A stretch of DNA of 64,000 nucleotides from Onthophagus taurus (GCF_036711975.1 NC_091968.1:7316001-7380000); one strand, 5' to 3'. Positions 35,101 to 44,760 are shown, numbered from the stretch's first letter. Program-made: numbers and translations. The notes: a model not told the origin generated them from the sequence alone.

Positions 35101-38100
35101 CTTCTTGCGCTTCTTTCGACAACTCTCCAATAGATAGTAGAGTTTCTTTAATGACTGCAGATCCATGTATCAAAATTTTATGAACGCTGGTTGGCATATA
35201 GTACTAACCATAAAATGGACGAATTCGGCAGTTTTGAAACAATATTTATCAAATTCATTGCAATTAATATTGTACCCACTGTTTATTGCAGCCAAAACAA
35301 CGCCAAATCGCTGTATTAGTTCCTCGTCAATTCCTTAAATGAAGTATAAAGTGATTAGTACATGCGTGCTTACCATAAAATTGTCATACCAATAATCTCT
35401 GATGATAATTTAGTAAAAGTACGTATGAACCAGACACCTTCCAAGTTCTAATTTCTAATCTGTATGAAATGTGAAGCAAACACACAAAAAACCGAATGTA
35501 TGCAAGGAGAACAGACAAACCAAACTTAAAACCTTCTAGCTCTACCGTTCATCTGTGAAATTTTTGCTCTGCATAAATAACATTCCATGCCAGATGATTC
35601 CATCAAATTCCCATCAAAGAATTACAGACCTACAACATGTATTAATAATTCAAATAAAGTTTTAAGAAAACGAAGACTTTATACCTTGCCATCCACCATC
35701 GTGAAATAAAGAGAAAAGTTAACACTTACACATTTTGAGGTATATGGCTGAAGGGAACTTATTTGGTTTGAAATATATATTTTTCTTCGGTGCTTATAAG
35801 AGCGGCATTTTCATGCATCCATTGTAATCTAATCGGTCTACAAAACCGTATAGATGATGGTGTGGGGTTTTTCCACAATACAATATTATTATCATTGTCT
35901 TCCAATCGTAATGAGACTAGGAAGACATAAATAGCGAATCATCTTTTCCCTCTGCATTTGTGATGAACTTTTGTTTATAAGTCGAATGACATCCGCTACC
36001 ATCAAACCCCCACTTACAATGTAATATAGAATTTACATTTACATTTGGATAATTATCCAAACATTTAAAATTTTTTTTTTAAATAACATTTAATAAAACT
36101 GGTTCCAAGTGTTTCTGAAGAAGGTTGCACCATGGCATCCAAAAACCAAACCTTTTCTTAAAAGACGCACGGCAAAACCCGAAAGTTTCTAGTGTTAGTT
36201 CTAGTTTTAGTTCTAATATTAGTGCAATTAACCCCGGCCGTGGAAGCCTTCATACTTATAAAAAAAGTAGATATTTCCAGTGTTTCAGTTTTTTGCCGCA
36301 CTGTATCTAACATCCACTTCCGGTTGTTAGATATGCCCGAAACTTTAAGTCTGGTATTCTATTATTGTTATGCGAGTTTACACCAAATATACGAGATTTA
36401 TCTTTTAAGAAAAAGAATATAAGCATTTTATATGAAAACGGTCCAATAACACACTCAGTCACTGATCATCTTTGATCGCTAATATCTTGGTAAGGAGCAA
36501 GTTAAAGCAAGATGTGGTTATCATGTTATATAGAGCACATCTCAAAGAATAAGAATATTCTAGCGACAAAAGTTCTTCTTGCGTCTTCTGCGAGATATAT
36601 ATGTTCAAATATTTGGATGTAGGTGTTAATTAGCTTTAAAAGAAGTGCTTATTACGTATTTCTGCAACAATATTTTAAAAATTAGAAAAGTGCCAAATGA
36701 AGACCTTTCTATGCTGTTCAAGATAGCAACAACGCATTGTCTTGAAAAAGTGGAACACAATATATTTTCTTCATCTAAAGTTGTAGCATTTTATAATATT
36801 TAATACACTAGAATTGTAGTACTGTTTTATTGCGTACAATTGGCACTAGAAAGTACATAAGACTTTATTCCTTTCAGCTCTCAGTCTATTAAGACCTAAA
36901 GTACATGTAACATGTAAAAAAAAAACGAAAAAAAAATTTCGAAAATTTGATTTCCGTTCACATTTTACCGCTTGTGGACCACTGTGCGGCGTCTGCACAA
37001 ACAAACCTTTCTGCTGTTCTGCTGGAATTCCTGTGGATTTTACCAGGTCTTTCATTTTCCTTACGATTTTGTCTGTGGGGTCCTTCTTGATCTTCCTGTA
37101 GGTGGCTGGTTCATCATTTTGTCGTCATATTCTTTCTTGTCCATAACCTCAGTGGCATTCCCTTTGTCTGCTGGTAAAACGACAATTTCTGACTTTTCTT
37201 TAATAGACCCTACCTTCTTTTCACCAACCGTCAAGTTGGATTTCGGTGGTTTTGCTGACTTCAGTACTCTCGCAACTTCTTGTCGGATCTCTTCGGCTTT
37301 TGGTGCGGGCATCCCTCGAACAGTTGCTTCCACTTCGCAGATTATTTCCTCTTTTGGGACCTTTTTCAGGCCGATTGTGTAGTTTTATCCTTTGGCGTGG
37401 TTTCGTCTTTCGTTAGTGGGACACTCGATTTGTTGATGATGATTATTTCTACTGGTAAACTATTACTTTTCTTCTTTTGTATCCGGAGTTCCAGGGATTC
37501 AAACTTCATGATGTGCGTGTCACGGGTCTTCTGGAATTCACGATCAGCCTTCTCCATTGCTAGTCTGTCCACTTTATCCCAGTCTCCCCCGGACATACAA
37601 TTAGAAAGTGAGAGGTGGAGTCGTAGTAACCTCTCACTTATTTTCTGTAGATCATTGAAGGTCTTGTGAATACTTTCTCGTAGTAGTGCTTGTTCTGTCC
37701 TAATCAAGATTCTGCGTGCTGCAGCGGAGTCGATGTGGTGCTTCACCTTCAAAAAGGTTCTTCGTAGAAGATTCGACTGAAGAAGGTTGCAACATGGTAT
37801 CCGAAACGTCAAACCTTTTCTTAAAAGACGCACGGCAAAACGCGAAAGTTTCTAGTTTTAGTTCTTATTTTAGTACAAAATAATTGTCTGCGCTTTATTT
37901 TCGACCTGAGAAAGTATGATCATGTTATACCATATGGTAATCATCTCGAGATGCTCACCGTTGAGAGGCGTAGATCCTTTCGCATATTAACTACCTTATA
38001 CAAGATACTTTCCTCTCAATCTCCAATTTTCCTGTTCACTGCATTTCAGTTCATGGCATCTCGCGGTCTTCCTACTAGAGCACAGTCTGATATCTCACTT

Positions 38101-40656
38101 ATGTTACCCGTTCATCGCACTGAAATATATCACAGATCATTCACTGTACAAGCTATAACTCTATGGAATAATTTACCCACAGAGTTGCGTAATGCTCGTA
38201 GCTTTTTCGTATTCAAAGCTTCGTTAAGAAATCGCTTGTTGTCTCTATAGTTATCTGAGACTGAGTTTTGATGTCATCTGCTTCTTCTCTTTTCCCTCTT
38301 CAGCTGACAGCTTTATTTGCTCCTTTTCAATCATTTTTCGCTTGATCCGACTTTCTTTTTCTCTTTTACTTGACCTGTAGACTTACATCTTTTGTTTTTT
38401 TTCTGTTTTCCTATAGTTGCCATAGTTGCCATAATTGCCATAATTGCCATAATTGCCATAATTGCCATAATTTCCATAATTTCCATAATTGCCATAGTTG
38501 CCATAGTTGCCATACTGTCTTCAGACGCACGGCTAAACCCAAATGTTTCTAATTCTACATCTGGTGTTAGTTGTGTACACTTGTTCTCGAGATGTAGCAG
38601 TCCTCTTAGATTCTACCATCCAAGGTTTAAATATAAAGCCAAATAGACACTCCCTTCTCCATATTAATACGTTATATCGGGATTTTACTGTTATTTTTAT
38701 TTAATTAATTTATTTTAGAACTAAAGAAGATATCCAAGCAAGACTTAAAGCTAACGCAAAAACTAATTCATCAACGATTGATGACAACATCGAAAAGTCT
38801 TTAGCAAAGGGTGTTAAAACGAAGAGATCTAACATTATTTCAAGTACCACAAGTTATGTTGAAAATAATGCTGTTTATTTGTTTTGGGTTACTCTTTATA
38901 CGTTAGTTTTAATTGGAATTTTCGCTGAAAGAGCTTATCGTAAGTTCTTATTACATCTTATTTTACTCATAATTATTTTTCGATTCTTTTTTAGATTATA
39001 GTGTTGAATCTGAACATGGAGGTCTTCGAAGAATCGCCGGATACGGTGTTACAATAACAAGGGGAGCTGCTTCCGCCCAAATGTTCACCTACTCCACCCT
39101 TTTAGTAACCATGTCCAGAAACACTTTTAGTACTTTAAGAGAACTAAGCTTAGGTCAATATTTACCATTAGACTCAGTGATTGATTTACACAAATACATC
39201 GCCGTTTGCGCGTTAATATCAACTATATTGCACATCGTTGGGCACGCATTTAATTTTTATCACATTTCAACACAAACATCCGATGATTTAACTTGTTTAT
39301 TTAGAAATTATTTCCATGCGTAAGAATTTTTTTTGGTTTCATTACAATCAATAATTGTCGTTTTTTAGAACTCACGAAATTCCTAAGTTCCATTATTGGG
39401 CATGGCAAACGATCACCGGATTTTCCGGAATGGTTTTAGTTGTTTTAATGGCTATGATTTTTACTTTTTCACTTCGGATTATTCGAAAACGATTATACAC
39501 CATTTTTTGGTACATCCACAATCTTTACCCAATCTTTTTTATTTTTATGATTTTACATGGAGCGGGAAGATTAATCCAAGCAAGTTTCTTTAAAAAAACA
39601 CAAGATTTTATGAATTAATTAAAAATTTTTTTAGGAACCATTTTTCCATTACTTCTTTTTACCATGCTTAATAATATTCGTAATAGACAAATTAATCAGC
39701 GTGAGAAGAAAAAAGATTCAAATCCCAGTTATAGAAGCAAAAATCCTCCCTTCACAAGTCACCATGTTAAAGTTTATCAAACCAAGAAGTTTCCAATACA
39801 AATCTGGCCAATACGTTAACATCGCTTGTTTGGGTCTAAACCCCGGTGAATTTCACCCATTTACTCTTTCTTCTAGTCCGGATGAAACTCATCTAACCGT
39901 TCATATTCGAGCTGTTGGACCATGGACCGAAAGAATTCGAAAATTATATGAAGAATCCACAACATCTTTACCACAAGTACAACAAAATAAAATATTTCTT
40001 TTAATATGTTTAATTTTATTTATTTATTAGATTTATTTGGATGGTCCATATGGTGAAGGTCATCAAGATTGGTACGATCATGATGTATCAATTTTAATTG
40101 GTGCTGGAATTGGTGTAACACCTTTCGCTAGTATTTTAAAAGACATCGTTTTCAAATCAAAGATAGCAAATAATTTCCGTTGCAAACAGGTTTATTTTAT
40201 TTGGGTGGCGAAAACCCAACGACAATTTGAGTGGATGGTGGATATTTTGAGTAAAGTCGAACAAAACGATTCAGAAGAAATCGTTAGTGCTCACATTTTC
40301 ATCACGCAATTCTACGAAAAATTCGATTTGCGTACGATTTTCTTGTACATTTGTGAACGTCACTACCAAAAAATATCTGGGAAATCTTTATTTACCAGTT
40401 TAAAGGCGGTTACTCATTTTGGTCGACCGGAATTTCCTAATTTATTTAGAACCATACAAACTCTTCATAATGAAGTAAAAAAAAATTAAAAAAATTTTTT
40501 TTCTTTATTTATTTATTTTTTTTTTAGGTGAGTCAAATTGGTGTTTTTAGTTGTGGAAGTCCTCCGGTTGTTAGTGCAGTTGAACAGGCATGTTTTGATT
40601 TGAATAAACAAACTGTTGAAGGACCCAGATTTATCCATATTTATAAAAGCTTTTAA
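23127..40656 (+). CDS. Duox: Dual oxidase, 11 coding exons, 1,579 aa
   Basis: Duox is a membrane NADPH oxidase that makes hydrogen peroxide for cuticle cross-linking and gut defence. Exons by frame continuity: 23127-23178, 23241-23414, 23471-24920, 24979-25430, 30628-31567, 38719-38939, 38995-39319, 39369-39579, 39635-39976, 40031-40474, 40528-40656; the sum is divisible by three. Order: signal peptide ([15 protein letters not shown]); extracellular peroxidase-homology domain to ~aa 560 with FRFGHT, WHN and RGRDHG; first membrane span ~660-683; EF-hand 1 at ~891-902 ([12 protein letters not shown], canonical); EF-hand 2 at ~927-938 ([12 protein letters not shown], weakened); ferric-reductase membrane core with haem histidines in DLHKY, LHIVGH, YIHNLYP and ILHG; FAD site HPFTLSS; NADPH sites [17 protein letters not shown] and SCGSPP; C-terminal Phe. 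Intron 8 uses a GC donor. Introns 4 and 5 are large and repeat-filled. Length is slightly above usual insect Duox, and the sequence is divergent, so a paralogue is possible. Confidence 0.93.
25500..30590. repeat. Satellite D array in Duox intron 4, ~175-bp monomers in ~525-bp trimers
   Basis: Three monomer types recur in order. One has ATATGGATGAAACGTTCGTGA, one TGTATCATGATATATTTTTAG, one ACATGGATGATACATTGATG. TTTTGAGATAATAATTTTT marks each monomer. The third type recurs at about 26045, 26565, 27460, 27995, 28510, 29050, 29565 and 30460, mostly 515-540 bp apart. The array fills nearly the whole intron, ending ~40 bp before the exon 5 acceptor. Confidence 0.9.
31740..32395. repeat. CTAG-rich palindromic tandem repeat (hairpin array)
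   Basis: Units alternate an arm (TAGAACTAACACTAGACCTA, then GAACTAGAAACATTCGGGTT), a centre GCCGCACGTCTCTTAAGACGGC, and the complementary arm ending TTCTAGTTCTAG. A spacer containing TTGTTATTCAGCGTTAGATTG follows. About three to four units are present. Each could fold into a hairpin with arms near 60 bp. Related pieces lie at 36165-36235, 37815-37870, 38516-38580 and 63430-63690. Short open frames here ([15 protein letters not shown]) are by-products. Confidence 0.85.
32520..33425 (+). pseudogene. Two fragments of CR1/Jockey-like LINEs in tandem
   Basis: 32535-32760 encodes the endonuclease-RT linker ([27 protein letters not shown]). 32756-33400 is a second copy starting in the AP endonuclease: [35 protein letters not shown]. 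It continues through [13 protein letters not shown] and [14 protein letters not shown]. Frameshifts separate the pieces, and the RT core is missing. Both copies lie on the + strand inside Duox intron 5. Confidence 0.7.
33426..33868 (-). pseudogene. Penelope-like RT fragment (element 3, 3' half)
   Basis: Encodes [20 protein letters not shown], then [15 protein letters not shown] (motif A), [16 protein letters not shown] sequence and a decayed GAAMESP motif B, with a frame break near 33560. The near-perfect palindrome at 33440-33475 falls in motif B. Confidence 0.75.
33869..33905 (+). promoter_or_regulatory. Transib left terminal inverted repeat (RSS-like)
   Basis: Heptamer CACAGTG followed after ~11 bases by AAAAAACCC, which resembles an RSS nonamer (ACAAAAACC) at seven of nine positions. 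The right end keeps the heptamer and GGTC but shows no clear nonamer. The nonamer reading is tentative. Confidence 0.55.
34742..36040 (-). pseudogene. Transib/RAG1-like transposase, degenerate
   Basis: Transib transposases are DDE enzymes related to the RAG1 core. From 36040 downward the minus strand encodes [15 protein letters not shown] (first catalytic Asp). Then come [20 protein letters not shown], matching the RAG1 EEPKPNSELCCKP region, and ECYLCRAK (CxxC zinc pair). [20 protein letters not shown] follows, and finally the open frame 35197-34742, beginning [12 protein letters not shown], with [20 protein letters not shown]. There Glu32 corresponds to the third catalytic acid (Glu962 of mouse RAG1). 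The tail is very acidic. A ~45-bp intron with GTAAGC donor and TTTAAG acceptor is likely near 35340-35390. Frameshifts near 35925, 35770 and 35195 make this copy inactive. The second Asp region is not clearly readable. Confidence 0.8.
36090..36235 (+). repeat. Hammerhead-like remnant fused to CTAG repeat, inside Transib
   Basis: Reads TGAAGAAGGTTGCACCATGG then CATCCAAAAACC, a decayed version of the hammerhead-like segment at 37777-37810. It is followed by the same AAAAGACGCACGGCAAAAC and CTAG-rich tail. GAAAC is mutated, so it is not an active ribozyme. Confidence 0.5.
36987..37833 (-). pseudogene. Penelope-like N-terminal half (element 3)
   Basis: The frame 37833-37366 is a basic helical N-terminal domain ([30 protein letters not shown]). 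The frame 37333-37061 carries the PLE hallmark [21 protein letters not shown]. After a frame change near 37105, [13 protein letters not shown] and [16 protein letters not shown] follow. It ends at the Transib duplication. Confidence 0.75.
37777..37810 (+). ncRNA. Hammerhead-like motif next to Penelope element 3
   Basis: CTGAAGA (fits CUGANGA), a stem II of GGTTGC against GTATCC with one mismatch, then GAAACGTC. Stem III would be the palindrome ACGU, the form thought to act as dimers in PLE ribozymes. Stem I pairing is poor. The motif is on the + strand while the adjacent element reads on the minus strand. Confidence 0.5.
37815..37875. repeat. CTAG repeat fragment
   Basis: AAAAGACGCACGGCAAAACG then AAAGTTTCTAGTTTTAGTTC, a half-unit of the palindromic family, directly after the hammerhead-like motif. 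Confidence 0.65.
37897..38253 (+). pseudogene. LINE C-terminal fragment
   Basis: The frame has [16 protein letters not shown], then [18 protein letters not shown], then [12 protein letters not shown] and an FK..L..LL end. This is the standard C-terminus of CR1/Jockey/RTE-like LINE proteins, terminating at a TAG near 38250. The RT core is missing. It lies in Duox intron 5. Confidence 0.65.
38411..38515. repeat. 9-bp minisatellite (ATTGCCATA)n
   Basis: About eleven copies of ATTGCCATA and its variants AGTTGCCAT and TTTCCATAA. A CTAG-family half-unit follows at 38516-38580. Open frames across it are repeat artefacts. Confidence 0.9.
38516..38580. repeat. CTAG repeat fragment
   Basis: GTCTTCAGACGCACGGCTAA, then ACCCAAATGTTTCTAATTC, a diverged half-unit of the palindromic family. 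Confidence 0.6.
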
Positions 40657-41015
40657 AACTTTAAATATTTGTTCGCTAACATTTTTATTAAATGTTTTAT
40701 AAACTGAACAAAATGAATTTTCAGTCTTCACCCTATAAACCTAGGTATCGTCCAAAATGGTTATGCAACCAAAAATTTCATTAAAGGTTATCGCAGACAC
40801 CGCCAGGTTTGTGCGTGGACACGTCTAAAAGTCGGTGTCGGCCCACGAGGATAAAGGAAAACAATCTGAAACTAGCTCAAGGCAAATCAATTAAACACGA
40901 ACTGAGGAAACCTCTAGTTACAGTGCGTAATACGCATTTATTTTTATCTCTTCCTCTACGAAGTAAGGAAAGATCACATAACATTAACCTAGTCTTCTCC
41001 AAGCAATGTAGTTTC
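40657..41015. other. Duox 3' flank, no gene recognised
   Basis: Contains the presumed Duox 3' UTR start; I see no clear AATAAA close to the stop. 40780-40850 is GC-richer and looks like a fragment of an unidentified repeat. No supported ORF. Confidence 0.4.
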
Positions 41016-41019
41016 TATT

Positions 41020-41225
41020 AAGTATCTAGTATTCTGTTGGAAGTATCTAAGCTTCCATTAGCAGTATCTAATTTTCTGCAAGTAGTTTCTAAAACTCTTA
41101 TATTATTAACGGTGTCTAGTTCCCTTATTAGGAGTGTTAAGTCTTCTGCCACTAGTATCTACAATTCTGGCAGCAATATCTAGTCGTCAATTCGCAGTAT
41201 CTAGTCATTGAATAGCAATGTAGTA
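41020..41225. repeat. Degenerate 21-bp minisatellite, second locus
   Basis: Repeated blocks of AGTATCTA.TTTCTG, with variants TATCTAAGCTTCC and TATCTAGTCGTC. This is the same family as at 4080-4395 and 47030-47262. Confidence 0.65.
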
Positions 41226-41268
41226 ACAAAGTATCAACCAGCACTACTTTCGCGACAGAATAGCGGCC

Positions 41269-41300
41269 ATGGTGTCTAGAGTTGGAATTCTAGACACCAT
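41269..41300. repeat. Inverted repeat
   Basis: ATGGTGTCTAGA and its exact complement TCTAGACACCAT are separated by eight bases. No function is apparent. Confidence 0.7.
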
Positions 41301-41559
41301 AGCTGGAATTCTAGGAAGCAACCTCAGTATGGGCTACCATCAAGACTATCCTAGGACCTAGGTTCTAGACCATTGCGTCTGCTGGTTGTTTGGAGTTGGT
41401 TTTTTTATGGCATTGATTAAGAGAGACAGACGAGCAGTGGTCAAGAGTAGAGCGGCAAAGTAAAGTTGGGTAAATTTCGAAATTGGATGTCAATTAAAGC
41501 ATAACCTGAAAAGGTTATGACCAAAAGGATAATGGTTAATGATATGGCCATAGAAATAA

Positions 41560-42370
41560 TGTATAAAAGGTTATTTATACCTGATTATTGGAAGGGACTT
41601 TACTGCAAGAATAGGGGAAGAAGGGGAAGAGGGGAGATGGGGGTCGAGGGAGAGGGGCGACGGTCCAAGGATAAGATTCTGAATGGAGAAGGAAGGAAGA
41701 TGCTGAGGTGGGTAGAGGAGAGACGATAGGAGACACTGAGTGGGAATATGGAGGGAGGAGATGAAGAGGATATACCTATACGGGTGCAAGGGGGGCGTCC
41801 CCGGGAGAGGATAGAAACATTTAGAGTTAGGGCGTTGGTAGAGTCGGATCAACAGCCTCTAGAAGTGTGCATAAAAGGATCGAGGGGTAAGAAGGAACAG
41901 AAAGACAATGGAACATGGTGGAAAATACATTAGGGTAGATTGGTCGAAAGAGGGGATAGAACATTATAGGGGAAACTTGGCAAGCTATATTCAGAGAGTG
42001 GAGGGGGCCGACGGGTTGAATGAACTAATTGAGGTGGATAGGGAGGCGACGTTGAAGAAAGAGAGTGGTCGATCGGGGGTTAGACGGGGAAGAAACGAAT
42101 GGTGGGATAAGGAATGCAGAGAGGCCAAGAGAGAAGCTAGAAGGAAATTGAGACTGTGGCAGAGAGGGGAGGTGGAGAGATAGATAGATAGATAGAAAAA
42201 GAAGAGGGAGTTGAAGGAAAGGGAGGCTGAGAAGATTAAGGAATTGAAAGAGGAAAATGAGGTATGGAAATACTTAAAGAGGATGAGGAAGGGAAGAGAG
42301 GAAGTCAGCAGAGAGACACAAATGACTGAATGGAGAACCTACTTGATGGGATTGTTGGGAGGGGTAGAAG
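41560..42370 (+). pseudogene. LINE endonuclease/linker, degenerate
   Basis: Frames broken by several stops encode RSKDKILNGEGRKML (AP endonuclease core), ETFRVRALVESDQQPLEVCI (the SDHQPL active-site motif with His changed to Gln), and NEWWDKECREAKREARRKL, the usual linker before the RT. A TAGA microsatellite at 42178-42195 sits in the linker. Inactive. Confidence 0.65.
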
Positions 42371-42500
42371 AGAGCAGACGAGGAAAGGGGTTTTTTAGTC
42401 GGTCAGGACTAGACCTCATCCCCACACTAGCCGGCCGACCAACACCCAAGGCCAGGTGTATGTTTGCAGATTTTTCCCCAACCTCGTTAAAAAAAAAAGG
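42370..42500 (+). mobile_element. 3'-tail-only LINE copy nested in its own family
   Basis: GACGAGGAAAGGGGTTTTTT followed by CATCCCCACACTAGCCGGCC, CCAAGGCCAGGTG and a terminal A-run parallels the 3' end of the host element at 44173-44295. This is a severely 5'-truncated insertion of the same family, about 130 bp long, splitting the ORF before the RT. Confidence 0.7.
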
Positions 42501-42519
42501 TTTTGTTGGGTTGTGTTTT

Positions 42520-44264
42520 GGGTTGGGTTGAATTGGATTGAGCTGGAAATTCTCATTCAGGACAGGCTGAACGAGGAAATAGAGGTCAAAAAGCTATTGA
42601 GCGAGAACCAATATGGGTTCAGGGCGGGAAGGTCGACGGTGGACGCGATTAGGAGGGTCCAGGAAATGGTAGAGAATATCAAAAAGAAGGCGGTTAAGAA
42701 CCAGGACCTATGTCTGATGATCTTGCTAGATGTTGAAAACGCGTTTAATTCTGCTCCATGGGCTAGAATAATACGCGCCCTGGAGAGAGAAGGCGTCAGA
42801 AGATACCTTGTGAGGATGATCCAAGCCTACCTGTCGGAGAGGGAGGTGGTGGCTCCGAACGGAACAGTATGGGAGACTAACAGCGGGGTTCCACAAAGTT
42901 CGATACTGGGCCCTACGTTGTGGAATATATTTTACGACGAGATACTGCGAATGGATATGGAGCGTGGAGTGAGATTAGTGGCATATACTGATGATCTTGT
43001 CCTCATCGTATGCGCCAAAACCAAGGAAGAGGTAGACGACAAGGCTTGTTACGCGACCGAGAGAGTCATAAGAAGACTAAACGAGATGGGAATCAGGGTG
43101 GTGGCCAAAAAGACCGAAGTGGTAGTCCTACAAGGAAGACGAAAGGTGTCAAAAATGAAGGTAGACATTGTAGGTCAAACGGTGGAAAGTTCACCAATGG
43201 TAAAATACCTGGGGGTTTATCTCGATAAGGACATGAGAATGACAGCGCATGTCAGGGAGATCACGGAAAAGGCTCTGAAGATGGCTAATATACTTAGGAA
43301 GATTATGCCAAACGTGGGGGGACCAATAAGCAGCAAAAGGAAACTGCTAGCTACTACTGTTACGTCGGTCTTGCTGTATGCAGCGCCCACCTGGAGTAGA
43401 GCATTAAAATATAAGTGCTACAGGAAGATGCTTAACGCAGTAAACAGGAAATTAGCGATAAGTATAACATCAGGGTACTGCACGGTCTCTGCAGAAAGTA
43501 TCGAGGTGATAGCGGGTATGCCACCTATGGACCTGCTGGTGGAAGAAAGAGTCTCCCTACACGAAAGAGGGAGAGAGAGCAAGAGCGAGATAAGGGAAGA
43601 TCTGATGAGGAAATGGCAAAATAGGTGGGATCAGTATGAAGGATGGGCCAGGACCATTATTCCAAAGGTAAAACCATGGATGGAAATAAAGTGGGGGGAA
43701 GTTGACTACTTCCTAACACAAGTGATAACGGGCCACGGTATTTTCGGAACATATCTATGTAAGATCGGGAAAGCATTATCTGCACAGTGTTGGTTCTGTG
43801 GGTTAGTGGATACACCAGAACATACGGTGTTCCACTGCCCGAAGTTTGCGGCGGACAAGACGAGGTGCTTTAAAGAGTGTCCGGAAACGGTGACCAAAGA
43901 TAACATCGGGACACTAATGCTAGCCGATGGCGAGACTTGGGAGAAAATCGGAGGGTACCTCAGAAACATTATGAAGACCAAACAGGAGGAGGAGTGGAGA
44001 AGAGGGGGATATTTCCCCCTCGGCCTGGTAAGTTTATGTTTTGATAAATTTCAAAAAGTTGAAGATTTGTTTTTACCGTTTCATACCATAACCACCGAAA
44101 TGGTGGGGACGAGAGCGAAACTGAAGAAAGTGAACGACTCCGAAGAAATGCCCGGAAGGGCGGTTCCGGAGAAGACGAGGAAAGGAGTTTTTAGTGGGTC
44201 GGGGTCTTCGATCCCAACCCCACACTATCTGGCCGCCCAACACCCCAGGCCAGATGTCTGTTAG
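42520..44264 (+). CDS. LINE reverse transcriptase, no RNase H
   Basis: Residues from about 28 on are RT. Seen are ENQYGFRAGRSTVDAI, ILLDVENAFNSAPW (motif A), SGVPQSSILGPTLWNIFYD (motif B) and VAYTDDLVLIV (motif C, YTDD rather than the usual YADD). KYLGVYLDKDMRM and a C-terminal CWFCGLVDTPEHTVFHC zinc motif follow. The frame is open for about 580 codons and ends in its 3' region without an RNase H domain. The frame upstream of 42520 is nested 3' tail. The YTDD change may reduce activity or be a lineage trait. Confidence 0.8.
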
Positions 44265-44310
44265 CAGATTTTCCCCGACCTCATAAAAAAAAAAAAGGGG
44301 TTAGGTTGGA

Positions 44311-44760
44311 ACTGATTAAAGCATTGCAAGAAATATGATAAGGGTATGCAGAAATAGACTTCTATGTGACCCAGGAAAAAAGATTGATAAAAAATTAACG
44401 CTGTTATCGATTATTTAAGGGAGATAATGAGGAGAAAGGAACGCGATGAAAAATTCATCATCACGTCAACATTTGCTGATGAAAAGAACCCATGAAATGT
44501 AGTTGGAAGCAGTGAACTCCAAAGTAACGCCTTTTCGGCGGAGTCCGAAGAAATAATAGTTCCACACCCCCGAAGTACAGAAGATACTTCCAACTTCAAG
44601 ACTTGAAGCACCCACGAGATTATTTTGCAACTGTCATTTGATTTAGATGTAGCGAGAAGATAGTTATCGATTTAAGGTTGCAAGGCATCTAGGGCATTTA
44701 GGGCTATACCCAGATAAATAATGTAGATGGATATTTGTTACCTTAGCCTCACTGTAATAA
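44311..44760. other. Intergenic, nothing recognised
   Basis: No supported gene. A GC-richer patch at 44500-44600 may be an unidentified repeat fragment. Confidence 0.4.

Larger units (their letters stand above)
33869..36986 (-). mobile_element. Transib transposon with RSS-like CACAGTG ends and CGGCG duplication
   Basis: Both ends begin CACAGTGGTC (left 33869-33878, right read inward from 36986). The heptamer is identical to the V(D)J recombination signal. A perfect 5-bp CGGCG lies outside each end (33864-33868, 36987-36991), the length and GC-rich type known for Transib insertions. The element is 3,118 bp. It contains a RAG1-core-like transposase on the minus strand and a secondary repeat insert at 36090-36235. 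It interrupts Penelope-like element 3. Confidence 0.88.
33426..37835 (-). mobile_element. Penelope-like element 3, split by Transib
   Basis: The minus-strand N-terminal half (37833-36987) and RT half (33868-33426) become contiguous when 33869-36986 plus one CGGCG copy is removed. The junction then reads ...GLFVQTP followed by [12 protein letters not shown], the normal PLE order. The 3' part, including YVDD and the endonuclease, is missing. A LINE fragment abuts at 33425. Confidence 0.8.
41520..44310 (+). mobile_element. Non-LTR retrotransposon (R1/I-like), with internal self-insertion
   Basis: GC-richer and purine-biased compared with its surroundings. A decayed endonuclease region (41560-42370) is followed by a copy of the family's own 3' tail (42370-42500). 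The RT frame runs to 44264, and the 3' UTR ends in an A-run at about 44284-44295. The 3' UTR carries GGCCAGATGTCTG and TTTTCCCCGACCTC, mirrored in the internal copy. Confidence 0.8.

Noticed and set aside
34742..35197. Novel acidic 151-aa host protein
   Set aside because: It begins with the Transib/RAG1-like C-terminal block, lies between CACAGTG ends and joins to upstream transposase segments. It is transposon-derived.
38331..38552. Low-complexity frames (MAIMAIM-like, [13 protein letters not shown])
   Set aside because: Artefacts of the 9-bp ATTGCCATA minisatellite.
40780..40850. Possible structured RNA gene after Duox
   Set aside because: GC-richer segment, but no cloverleaf, conserved boxes or clear stem-loop set could be drawn.
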